In this document: one piece after another, positions 1 to 5,971 of the stretch
How the letters are laid out: each line of letters starts with the position of its first letter
Position numbering within the stretch: position 1 is the first letter of the stretch
Assembly (NCBI GenBank): GCA_023228865.1
Contig: JALOAH010000083.1
Location: forward strand, 1 to 15,239
Origin: Porticoccaceae bacterium
Lineage (GTDB): Bacteria > Pseudomonadota > Gammaproteobacteria > Pseudomonadales > Porticoccaceae
Direction of reading: 5' to 3'
DNA length: 15,239 nucleotides
The notes under the pieces: model-generated
What the model was told of the DNA's origin: nothing
The model's input: the letters and a program-made list of their open reading frames with translations, nothing else
The model's database searches: none
Translations under genes and position numbers: made by a program

Positions 1-107
1 GTTCCGAAGGCTGAAAGGCTTTCGCAGAATTTTCTCTCGTTTCGATAAATTGGACGTCGTATTCACTTTCTTCATTCATTTTGCATTAATCGTCGATACT
101 TTATTTA

Positions 108-167
108 GTGTGAACAGGCCCTAGTATCTATTATGAGGTCGAAGACCTCATTAACGTACTGTTAGCT
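108..167 (+). other. Candidate degenerate attC/attI recombination site
   Basis: The stretch ends in GTTAGCT, close to the integron core consensus GTTRRRY. It contains a perfect 8-bp inverted repeat (ATGAGGTC at 133-140, GACCTCAT at 144-151, loop GAA). The left arm has GTGTGAACAG, which partly mirrors the reverse complement of the right end (GAGCTAACAG). The endonuclease start lies 40 bases downstream, a normal leader length for a cassette. The core is imperfect and the left box is weak, so this could be an attI, a decayed attC, or only a palindrome upstream of the restriction gene. Confidence 0.3.
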
Positions 168-200
168 CTACGAAGCAGTCAATCAACCAAAGGAAATTTA

Positions 201-830
201 ATGCCTATTGAAAATGAGTTAAGAGCACTGGCAAAAGCGTACTCAGATCAACTGAGTAAGCAGATCGATGCGCGCGTAGCCGAAATGGAGGAAGATGATC
301 AGTCTCATTTCCTGATCTATCGTGTTCTAGGTGTCACGACCAAAGAAGGAAAAATGATCGATATTTATCAAAATAAGGGGCGATTTCTGTACAAGTATGC
401 AGGTTCCTTTCTGGAGGAAGCCACTAAGCTATGTTTTAAACATAAATTTCCTGATTCTGGAACAGTGAAAATTCCTAATACCATAGGACAGCGACCAAAA
501 ACATTCGAGATTGATTGTCTTGTTGATCCGGATGCGATCGAGATCAAATGGCGAGATGCAACAACCGATGGCGATCATATTAACAAAGAGCATACTCGCA
601 TAAAGGTGATTTCGGCAGCAGGATTTAAGCCTATAAGAGTAATGTTCTACTATCCAAATCGAACCCAGGCAAAACGAATACAAGATACACTGGAAACGTT
701 ATATAAAGGCATTGGCGGAGAGTACCATTGGGGAGATAATGCTTGGGACTATGTGAAAAACAGAACAGGGTTTGATTTAAAAGCCTTGCTTGAAAGAATT
801 GCAGAAGAAAATGCGCACGAAGATGAGTGA
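201..830 (+). CDS. ApaLI-like type II restriction endonuclease
   Basis: This 209-residue protein resembles the ApaLI family of type II restriction endonucleases, whose prototype cuts GTGCAC. I recognise the block around residues 98-133, including RPKTFEIDC, AIEIKWRDATTDGDH and KEHTRIK. Asp105, Glu114 and Lys116 fit a PD-(D/E)xK catalytic centre. The ATG at 201 follows an AAGGA ribosome-binding site at suitable spacing. The stop overlaps the start of the methyltransferase by 8 bases, so the two are translationally coupled with the nuclease first. The gene is AT-rich compared with the right-hand chromosome and sits in the first visible integron cassette, which points to horizontal acquisition. 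The family call is from memory of the sequence pattern. The target site is inferred from the prototype and is not shown by this window. Confidence 0.72.
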   Translation: MPIENELRALAKAYSDQLSKQIDARVAEMEEDDQSHFLIYRVLGVTTKEGKMIDIYQNKGRFLYKYAGSFLEEATKLCFKHKFPDSGTVKIPNTIGQRPKTFEIDCLVDPDAIEIKWRDATTDGDHINKEHTRIKVISAAGFKPIRVMFYYPNRTQAKRIQDTLETLYKGIGGEYHWGDNAWDYVKNRTGFDLKALLERIAEENAHEDE

Positions 831-2082
831 CTTTGTTAATAAAATACATTTGGGTGATTGCCTTGATATTTTGAGGTCAATAGAGAAGCGCTCTATTGAC
901 CTCATTTACCTTGACCCGCCTTTTTTTACTGAAAAAAAACACAGACTAAAAACCAGAGATCGAAGCAAGGAGTTTAGCTTTGATGATATTTGGGGTTCCG
1001 ATCTTGCATATGGTGAATTCCTATTTGAGCGGATATCGCTCATGAGGGAAGTATTGAAAGACACTGGGTCTATCTTTGTTCACTGCGATAAAAGTGGCGA
1101 ACACATTGTGCGCGCCATCTTAGATAACGTATTTGGCTCGGAGAACTTTCAGTCTGAAATTATCTGGAGTTACAAAAGATGGTCTAACTCCAAGAAGGGG
1201 CTTCTGCCAAGCCACCAAAACATATATTTTTATTCAAAAACTGATAATTTCAAATTTAACATGATGTTTACTGCGTATTCTGAAACAACAAATATAGATC
1301 AGATACTTCAGAGTAGAACTAGAGATGAGCACAATAAGTCTGTCTATGACATGCATGAAGATGGTCAGTTTAAGCACGGCAAAGAGAAAGTTGGCGTTCC
1401 GCTGAGTGATGTTTGGGAGATTCCATATTTAAACCCGAAAGCCAAAGAACGTGTCGGGTATCCGACACAAAAGCCTTTACTGTTGCTGGATAGAATAATT
1501 GAGCTAGTAACGGATAAAGATGATTTGATTTTAGACCCCTTTTGTGGCAGTGGTACTACCTGCGTAGCAGCTAAACTAGCTGATCGAAAGTACATAGGGA
1601 TTGATAAATCTCAAGATGCTGTTGCGCTGTCGAATAGTAGGATTTTGAACCCCGTAAAAACTGAGTCAAATCTATTAAAGAATGGCAGGGATTCATACGT
1701 TAATTCAGACAAAGAAGCACTAGGTCTGCTGCTAGGAGTTCCTTTTAATCCAGTCCAAAGAAATAAAGGTATTGATGCAATTCTCGTGGAGCAATTTGAA
1801 GGCTCGCCTGTTCTTGTTAGAGTTCAAAAGAAAAATGAAACATTAGCTGAGGCTGCTTCGCACTTATTAAAAGCAAAAAAGACAAAGCAGTCTAAGAAGG
1901 TAATTCTTATTCAAACCCAAGAAAATGATCTATTCGATGCGCTTGAAGAACAAGATGGGATGATTGTGATCAGTTCACCATCCATTCTTATAGCAAGATC
2001 GATCAAGAATGAGCTAACAAAAAGCTGCACCGGACAATCTAAAGATGCGCCGCTTCGCTCTGCATCTTTAGATCGCCGGTGA
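823..2082 (+). CDS. Site-specific DNA adenine methyltransferase (beta class), partner of the endonuclease
   Basis: This is the modification enzyme of the R-M pair. Residues 31-34 are the catalytic DPPF motif, TQKP lies at 215-218, and the SAM-binding DPFCGSGTT lies at 238-246. Catalytic motif before SAM motif is the beta-class order, consistent with N6-adenine methylation. Residues about 316-367 form a second region with GID, then VRVQKKNET, then KKVILIQT, resembling a degenerate Mrr/PD-(D/E)xK-like fold. I chose ATG 823, inside the endonuclease stop region, because MSDFVNKIHLGDC begins the usual N-terminus. ATG 811 and a TTG at 790 are possible alternatives. The final 22 or so residues are encoded by the attC site, and the TGA lies 8 bases before the recombination point. 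That tail is probably not functional protein. Confidence 0.85.
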   Translation: MSDFVNKIHLGDCLDILRSIEKRSIDLIYLDPPFFTEKKHRLKTRDRSKEFSFDDIWGSDLAYGEFLFERISLMREVLKDTGSIFVHCDKSGEHIVRAILDNVFGSENFQSEIIWSYKRWSNSKKGLLPSHQNIYFYSKTDNFKFNMMFTAYSETTNIDQILQSRTRDEHNKSVYDMHEDGQFKHGKEKVGVPLSDVWEIPYLNPKAKERVGYPTQKPLLLLDRIIELVTDKDDLILDPFCGSGTTCVAAKLADRKYIGIDKSQDAVALSNSRILNPVKTESNLLKNGRDSYVNSDKEALGLLLGVPFNPVQRNKGIDAILVEQFEGSPVLVRVQKKNETLAEAASHLLKAKKTKQSKKVILIQTQENDLFDALEEQDGMIVISSPSILIARSIKNELTKSCTGQSKDAPLRSASLDRR

Positions 2083-2096
2083 GCTTGGCGTTAGAA
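2012..2096 (+). other. attC site 1 (end of the R-M cassette)
   Basis: The left box is GCTAAC at 2013-2018. The right core is GTTAGAA at 2090-2096, so the crossover falls after G2090. The interior folds on itself: CTAAAGATGC pairs with GCATCTTTAG around a loop, and CACCGG pairs with CCGGTG. The site is about 85 bp. It overlaps the 3' end of the methyltransferase coding sequence. Confidence 0.8.
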
Positions 2097-2115
2097 CTCA
2101 CAAAAGGACACATCT

Positions 2116-2844
2116 ATGCGACCCTTGGCCTTAACAATCTGCATAGTGCTTGCAATCCTTGCTGGATGCACTACCAGGTCGATTTCCGACTCTGGATACC
2201 CACAAGGTGGCTATTATGACTCACGCCCATCAAATCCGATGTATCAGGGGGAATTGAGTGAATTCGACGTTATCGGAGTTGACGCTGGCTCCACACCATC
2301 AGAGGAGGAAATCGAAGCCGCGCTTTCCAATTCTCCAAGTCGTATTTCGCTTCGTAAGGGCGATTCGATCATGCTCATTCAATCTGGAGCAATGATCCCG
2401 GACGTGGGGATGATTGAGAACTTAGAGAAGGCTTTTTCCGTATCCGTATTCACAGGTGTTCCAGAGAGAAGCAAAGAATCAAATGCAAGTTACTCTCGAT
2501 CGCTCCGGCTTGCCGCAGCAAAAGCAGGCATTGGTACCATCATTGTATATTGGGGTATTCTGGAGTCTGGAATTGAGAACCTTGGCACCAAGACTGTCTC
2601 GTGGGTTCCGATTGTCGGATCAGTTCTCCCCGACGAAGCCCAAACGATGCGTATCCGCCTAAAAGTAGGCGTTGTTGATGTCAAGACAGGTCATTGGGAG
2701 ATGTTTACACCCCGATCATTGGATGATCGCTCCTACAGCGCACGGATCGTCCGTGAACAATCCGACCAGACTCAAGTGCAAGCACTGAAGGAAGCCGCAT
2801 ACACCCTTGCAGCCGAAGGAGTGCTTGCCAGGTATGTCCGGTGA
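2116..2844 (+). CDS. Cassette-encoded lipoprotein of unknown function
   Basis: This 242-residue protein starts with a short basic N-terminus and a hydrophobic stretch ending in the lipobox LAGC, so Cys18 should be lipidated after signal peptidase II cleavage. The mature protein would be anchored to a membrane on the periplasmic side. After a Gly/Tyr/Ser-rich linker (about 20-45) there is a globular region with alternating strands and helices (about 78-240). I recognise no catalytic motif. An AAAGGA ribosome-binding site precedes ATG 2116. It is the only gene in its cassette (2091-2887), and its TGA stop lies just outside attC site 2. I do not recognise a named family. Confidence 0.75.
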   Translation: MRPLALTICIVLAILAGCTTRSISDSGYPQGGYYDSRPSNPMYQGELSEFDVIGVDAGSTPSEEEIEAALSNSPSRISLRKGDSIMLIQSGAMIPDVGMIENLEKAFSVSVFTGVPERSKESNASYSRSLRLAAAKAGIGTIIVYWGILESGIENLGTKTVSWVPIVGSVLPDEAQTMRIRLKVGVVDVKTGHWEMFTPRSLDDRSYSARIVREQSDQTQVQALKEAAYTLAAEGVLARYVR

Positions 2845-2845
2845 A

Positions 2846-2893
2846 TTCTAACAAGCAAAGGCAGCGGATAAACCGCTGCTTTGGACGTTAGAG
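2846..2893 (+). other. attC site 2
   Basis: The left box is TTCTAAC (2846-2852) and the right core is GTTAGAG (2887-2893). The centre forms a hairpin in which AAAG pairs with CTTT and CAGCGG pairs with CCGCTG. One unpaired G sits on the left arm, typical of the extrahelical bases that set the recombining strand. At 48 bp this is near the minimal attC length. Confidence 0.88.
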
Positions 2894-2901
2894 GGCTTTT
2901 T

Positions 2902-3420
2902 GTGCGACACCTAATCTTGAGCTTATTTTTCCTGCCAACCCTTTTATATGCTAAGAATTTCGATGTACCTGTAGGTGAATTTGAAAGGAAATCATTTCAA
3001 ATTCAGACGATTCAATATCCAATCCAAATTTCCTGCAAGTACTCCTTTAATGAACTCCGCTTTAACGAGGATTGGGGGCCATCTCTTATCCTTACATTAC
3101 GGCATCAAGACGAATCTAAGCCTTTTGTACAATTTTCCACTCAGGTGACCTCGTCTGATAACCGATACGTATTTTCTTACCGCCAAGGATTTGGTGATAA
3201 TGAGAAACCTTGGGAAGTACGTTATCTAGCAGCCCCCTTTAAAAATGCAGAGCTCATGACAGCAGTAATTGTCTATGAAAATGGCGTGGTTGATTTTTCC
3301 TCTTCGGTCGGTAACGAAGTATTTGGTAATGGGAGAATTATTACTTCCTTGAAATCAATTGAGCTTGCAACTTTAAGCATATCGTCAAGTACAGGAGAGT
3401 ATGCCTGTGAATCCCTCTAA
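2902..3420 (+). CDS. Small exported protein, function unknown
   Basis: I start this at GTG 2902, giving 172 residues beginning RHLILSLFFLPTLLYA after the first Met. That is a clean Sec signal peptide with likely cleavage after YA (about residue 17). The ribosome-binding site AGAGGG at 2890-2895 is made from the core of attC site 2 and its first downstream bases. A TTG at 2881 would start inside attC and add seven residues ahead of the signal peptide, so I reject it. The mature part (about 155 residues) looks beta-rich and has Cys residues near each end that could form a disulphide in the periplasm. The TAA stop lies inside the left box of attC site 3. I recognise no family. Confidence 0.65.
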   Translation: MRHLILSLFFLPTLLYAKNFDVPVGEFERKSFQIQTIQYPIQISCKYSFNELRFNEDWGPSLILTLRHQDESKPFVQFSTQVTSSDNRYVFSYRQGFGDNEKPWEVRYLAAPFKNAELMTAVIVYENGVVDFSSSVGNEVFGNGRIITSLKSIELATLSISSSTGEYACESL

Positions 3421-3462
3421 CAAGTAAAGGCAGCGGATAAACCGCTGCTTTGGGCGTTATGG
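3415..3462 (+). other. attC site 3
   Basis: The left box is CTCTAAC (3415-3421) and the right core is GTTATGG (3456-3462). The interior has the same CAGCGG/CCGCTG hairpin with unpaired G as attC site 2. The two sites differ at only a few bases over 48, which points to recent common descent of these two cassettes or exchange of sites. Confidence 0.88.
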
Positions 3463-3768
3463 GGTGACCCGATCATGCCAGTAGCCAGGTTTTCTGGAGT
3501 GATGGGCAAAAGCGACAACAGTTATTACTTGGCTATTTGCCATGGTCACAAGGGAGAAAGGGAATCGTTGCAGAATCAGTCTTTTGGCTCCGAGCCTGGC
3601 AGCTTCGCCGATCACTGGCACGAGCGGTGGATTTGGTTCTTCGAGCCTGGTTGTCGCTTGCTCAAACGTATCGATCAACTGCTCTCCAAGTCCTGGAACT
3701 TCCTGTTCGTACCAAGCAGCAGCTTCGATCAGTTCTTCGGTAGCTTCCGTGCTAACCTTTACCTTCAA
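3457..3768 (-). CDS. ParE/RelE-family toxin of a type II toxin-antitoxin pair
   Basis: This 103-residue protein has the ParE/RelE toxin layout: an N-terminal two-helix hairpin (ATEELIEAAAWYEQEVPGLG), then a beta sheet ending ITVVAFAHHSRKPGYWHDR. Members poison gyrase or cleave mRNA at ribosomes, and I cannot tell which applies here. The start is a TTG at 3768, two bases after the antitoxin stop. A strong AAGGAG site lies inside the antitoxin 3' end, so translation is coupled. The TAA stop is formed by the first three bases of the cassette (TTA on the plus strand, directly after the crossover point), so the gene fills the cassette to its edge. It runs against the direction of the other cassette genes. 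Confidence 0.85.
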   Translation of the reverse strand: MKVKVSTEATEELIEAAAWYEQEVPGLGEQLIDTFEQATTRLEEPNPPLVPVIGEAARLGAKRLILQRFPFSLVTMANSQVITVVAFAHHSRKPGYWHDRVTP

Positions 3769-3770
3769 AA

Positions 3771-4007
3771 TCAGCTCCTTATCCGGGCTCTGGCGCGTAC
3801 AATGGCTTCATTTGCGTCTAAAAGTTCAGTCTTGCCTGATTCAATGTCATTGATTCTACGGCAAATCTCGGCGTCCCAGGCCTCTGCCACACTCATATCG
3901 GCGGGACCATCCAAACTTGCTACCAGATCACGTGCAAGTTTGGCTCGATCCCGCTCAGGCAGGCTCATCGCAGCGCTCGTGATACTTTCAAGTTGGTCTG
4001 TATTCAT
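3771..4007 (-). CDS. Antitoxin, addiction-module component (Unstab_antitox-like) family
   Basis: This 78-residue protein begins MNTDQLESITSAAMSLPERD and continues RAKLARDLVASLDGP, the typical N-terminus of the short addiction-module antitoxins paired with ParE/RelE toxins. The Leu-Pro-x-x-x-Arg and LAxxLxxSLD patterns are visible. The basic C-terminus (RARARIRS) is near the toxin-coupling ribosome-binding site. I chose ATG 4007. A longer reading from 4115 would begin inside attC site 4 and adds unrelated residues. The promoter must lie on the minus strand between 4008 and about 4100, because cassette transcription runs the other way. A TTGACC and a TATATG are present there, but at poor spacing (21 bases). 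Confidence 0.8.
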   Translation of the reverse strand: MNTDQLESITSAAMSLPERDRAKLARDLVASLDGPADMSVAEAWDAEICRRINDIESGKTELLDANEAIVRARARIRS

Positions 4008-4062
4008 CGCATATACCAAAACGATAAAGTGGTAATGGTCAAATGATGCGGCAAAATACACC

Positions 4063-4146
4063 TCATAACAAGGCCAAGCACGGCGACAGCTTTTTCGTTG
4101 CGGCGTCGCCTCCACTACAAAGCTGCGCGTGTTTGCGACGTTAGGC
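4063..4146 (+). other. attC site 4 (end of the toxin-antitoxin cassette)
   Basis: The left box is CATAAC (4064-4069) and the right core is GTTAGGC (4140-4146), a perfect match to GTTRRRY. The two halves are imperfect mirror images: GCCAAGCACGGCGACAGCTTT on the left resembles the reverse complement of the right half (GCAAACACGCGCAGCTTT). Length is about 84 bp. Confidence 0.82.
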
Positions 4147-4155
4147 GCTTATCCT

Positions 4156-4569
4156 ATGAAAATCCGTGGTGTATGCAAGTGTGGTAATTGCGAAGTTGTG
4201 GCCGAGGGTCCAATTGAACTCAGTGAACTTGTGCCTCGCTTTTGTGATTGCGAGTATTGCCAGCGGCACACGTCTGCAGTGGTAAGCAATCCAAACATGG
4301 TGTTGTCAGTCGAATCCCAATCGTCTATATACACAGCCTTAAATGGCAGCGGCCAAGCTACCTTCTATCACTGTCTGGGCTGCAATCAATTGGTGGCCGT
4401 GGGCGCCACATTGGGTGGGGTATCATTGGGCGCCGTCAACGCATTCCTGTTTGGCGATCTCAGCCAATTTGCAGAGCCAGTCTCAATTCAGCCGTGGCGA
4501 CTTTCGCCAACTGAAAAAGCAGCGCGCTGGTCAAAGGTATGGGGTAGTCTGAAAGTATGCTGCACATAA
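4156..4569 (+). CDS. GFA (glutathione-dependent formaldehyde-activating enzyme-like) family zinc protein
   Basis: This 137-residue protein has the zinc ligands of the GFA family: CKCGNC at residues 7-12, CDCEYC at 30-35 and CLGC at 73-76. The prototype, Gfa of Paracoccus, was proposed to help conjugate formaldehyde with glutathione. Many family members have no proven substrate, so the reaction here is unknown. I start at ATG 4156, 15 bases after the cassette boundary at 4141. A start at 4129 would lie inside attC site 4. No clear ribosome-binding site is visible. The TAA stop falls in the left box of attC site 5 (CATAAC). It is the single gene of its cassette. Confidence 0.82.
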   Translation: MKIRGVCKCGNCEVVAEGPIELSELVPRFCDCEYCQRHTSAVVSNPNMVLSVESQSSIYTALNGSGQATFYHCLGCNQLVAVGATLGGVSLGAVNAFLFGDLSQFAEPVSIQPWRLSPTEKAARWSKVWGSLKVCCT

Positions 4570-4687
4570 CTAGGCGTTCAACGCGGACAGTTTGCAGCGG
4601 GGCATTCGCTTCGCAAATTTTACGCCCCACTGCACACCACTCCACCGGCAAGTCGGCTCCGTTCTGCCGGTTAACTTGGCGTTATCT
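4564..4687 (+). other. attC site 5 (long)
   Basis: The left box is ACATAAC (4564-4570) and the right core is GTTATCT (4681-4687). The left arm TAACTAGGCGTTCAACGCGG is echoed in reverse by CCGGTTAACTTGGCGTTA at the right. Inside, CCGGCA pairs with TGCCGG, and GGGGC pairs with GCCCC around an AT-rich loop. At about 124 bp it is more than twice the length of sites 2 and 3. Confidence 0.82.
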
Positions 4688-4734
4688 GTAATCTCAAAAT
4701 GCCGTCACGGCAGTAGCACATAAGGAATCGTCGA

Positions 4735-4938
4735 ATGTTTAAGACTGGTGTGAAGAAAGAGGCATTGAAGGCGCTTGAAAAAGTGCAAGCTGATTACGCT
4801 GTTCTGTGCGAACGAGCGCAAGTCAAAGCAGAGGAGCTTTTCAAGCTGAGGCAGTCTACAAGCTTGGGGCTAATCCCAGAGGTGGAGGTGTACGTCAACA
4901 GTCTCGCCAATACCCCAAAGAGTTTGGGGTCAGAGTAA
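4735..4938 (+). pseudogene. Truncated cassette gene with coiled-coil N-terminus
   Basis: This 67-residue reading frame starts at ATG 4735 after a good AAGGAA ribosome-binding site, 54 bases into the cassette that begins at 4682. The first 45 residues (KKEALKALEKVQADYAVL and onward) look like an amphipathic coiled coil. It ends soon after NTPKSL, within an inverted repeat (4912-4930), and no attC follows. The normal N-terminus and missing cassette end suggest the 5' remnant of a longer gene whose 3' part and attC were lost. I recognise a cassette-type protein but cannot assign a function. It may still be translated as a short peptide. Confidence 0.55.
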
Positions 4939-4940
4939 AA
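4912..4940 (+). repeat. Inverted repeat with GGGGTCAGAGTAAAA tail at the array boundary
   Basis: ACCCCAAA (4912-4919) and TTTGGGGT (4923-4930) form a perfect 8-bp hairpin with loop GAG. It runs into GGGGTCAGAGTAAAA (4926-4940). I associate that phrase, from memory, with repeats near REP-associated transposases in several proteobacteria. It lies exactly where the cassette gene breaks off. No T-run follows, so it is not an intrinsic terminator. Confidence 0.5.
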
Positions 4941-4975
4941 ACACAGAATGAAGAGAATGAAGAGGCTAGATCTAG

Positions 4976-5200
4976 GTGTTGCTTTCTGGCTCGCGGTCAG
5001 CTTTCTTGTTGCCACGAGTGGGAGCGGCGTCTTTTGTCGATATCGTTTTGCTTTGGGTGTTTGTCGCGGCAACACTTGTTGCATTCTGGCGCGCCAAGCG
5101 TCTGGCCGCGGTGTTGCTTTTGCCCTACCTGCTGTGGGTCAGCTTTGCTTCTGTGCTCAACTACTCGATATGGCAGCTCAATCCACAGATTCTGGGTTAA
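4976..5200 (+). pseudogene. tspO: 3' remnant of tspO (TspO/MBR family)
   Basis: The frame ending at 5200 encodes FVDIVLLWVFVAATLVAFWR, RLAAVLLLPYLLWVSF and ASVLNYSIWQLNP. These are the last two membrane helices and the conserved C-terminus of TspO/MBR proteins, which bind porphyrins and span the membrane five times. Full-length bacterial members are about 150-160 residues. Here only about 74 remain, with a TAG just upstream at 4973-4975, so helices 1 to 3 are missing. The readable homology begins near 4979, right after the end of the cassette array, which suggests an array-associated deletion removed the 5' half. A GTG at 4976 could start a fragment, but a working protein is unlikely. Confidence 0.78.
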
Positions 5201-5227
5201 TGGCGCGTGCCCAAGCCCTGATACGGA

Positions 5228-5256
5228 GACGCCGGGATGACGATCTCCACTATACT
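5228..5256 (+). promoter_or_regulatory. Possible sigma-70 promoter of the methyltransferase gene
   Basis: TATACT at 5251-5256 is a good -10 box 45 bases ahead of the start codon. The sequence 17 bases upstream (GACGCC, 5228-5233) is a poor -35 box, so the assignment rests on the -10 element alone. Confidence 0.3.
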
Positions 5257-5300
5257 GCCGACCAGTGCACAATGGATAGCCCGGCCGCGAGGACAGCTCG

Positions 5301-5903
5301 ATGAACGATCAGAACTCCTGGAATGAACGCTATGCCGCCGGTGGCTATTTTTATGGTACCGAGGCCAACACCTTTCTCGCCGAGAATGCACATCTTCTGC
5401 AAGGGCCAGTGCTTTCTCTTTCCGAGGGCGAGGGCCGCAATGCGGTTTTCATGGCTTCGCTGGGTTTTCAGGTGCTGGGCGTGGACTATTCCGAGGCTGG
5501 CCTGGCAAAAGCCAGGGCGCTGGCCGAGTCTCGCGGTGTGACGATCGAGATCGAGGTGGCGGATCTTGCACTTTATCAGCCTCCGGAGCGCCATTTTGGT
5601 TGTGTCGTTTCCATTTTTGCGCACTTGCCGAGTTCGATTCGAAAAAGGTTGTATCCGCTTATCGAGAGGTCTCTCAAGCCGAATGGCGTCGTCATTCTGG
5701 AGGCGTATTCCGAGAACCAGTTGCCTAAGGGCACCGGCGGCCCCAAGGATATCGACATGCTCATGAGTGTCGAGAAGCTTCAGCGGGAGTTTCCCAACCT
5801 CGAGCCCCTTGTGATCAGGGAGATCGATCGTGAGGTTATCGAGGGCGACGGCCATACCGGCATGGCATCCGTGGTTCAGTTCATTGCCAGAAATAACGCG
5901 TAG
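5301..5903 (+). CDS. Class I SAM-dependent methyltransferase
   Basis: This 200-residue protein has the Rossmann-fold SAM-binding motif VLSLSEGEGRNA at residues 37-48 and an acidic residue in VLGVDYSEAG (Asp62) expected to bind the ribose. The variant SEGEGRNA in place of the usual GCGEG is common in small TehB-like methyltransferases. WNERYAAGGYFYGTEAN at residues 7-23 is the typical N-terminal substrate lid. The start at 5301 has GAGGACAG upstream. The protein should be cytosolic. The substrate is unknown; TehB relatives act on small molecules such as tellurite or thiols. It is the first intact host gene after the array and may share a transcript with the gene at 5972. Confidence 0.85.
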   Translation: MNDQNSWNERYAAGGYFYGTEANTFLAENAHLLQGPVLSLSEGEGRNAVFMASLGFQVLGVDYSEAGLAKARALAESRGVTIEIEVADLALYQPPERHFGCVVSIFAHLPSSIRKRLYPLIERSLKPNGVVILEAYSENQLPKGTGGPKDIDMLMSVEKLQREFPNLEPLVIREIDREVIEGDGHTGMASVVQFIARNNA

Positions 5904-5971
5904 TCGGTGGCCGTACTTAAAAAGGCGGTGCAATCAATCCCCCATCCATCCAGCGTTGAGACCCATAAGCA

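Noticed and set aside
3475..4035. 186-codon plus-strand frame across the toxin-antitoxin cassette
   Set aside because: It is antisense to two recognisable TA proteins with a coupling ribosome-binding site, and its own translation resembles nothing known to me.
4912..4930. Inverted repeat as an intrinsic terminator
   Set aside because: No T-run follows on either strand. It fits better as a boundary repeat.
4948..5304. 118-codon frame overlapping the tspO remnant
   Set aside because: It is in a different frame from the recognisable TspO residues and has no protein-like features beyond a chance hydrophobic start.
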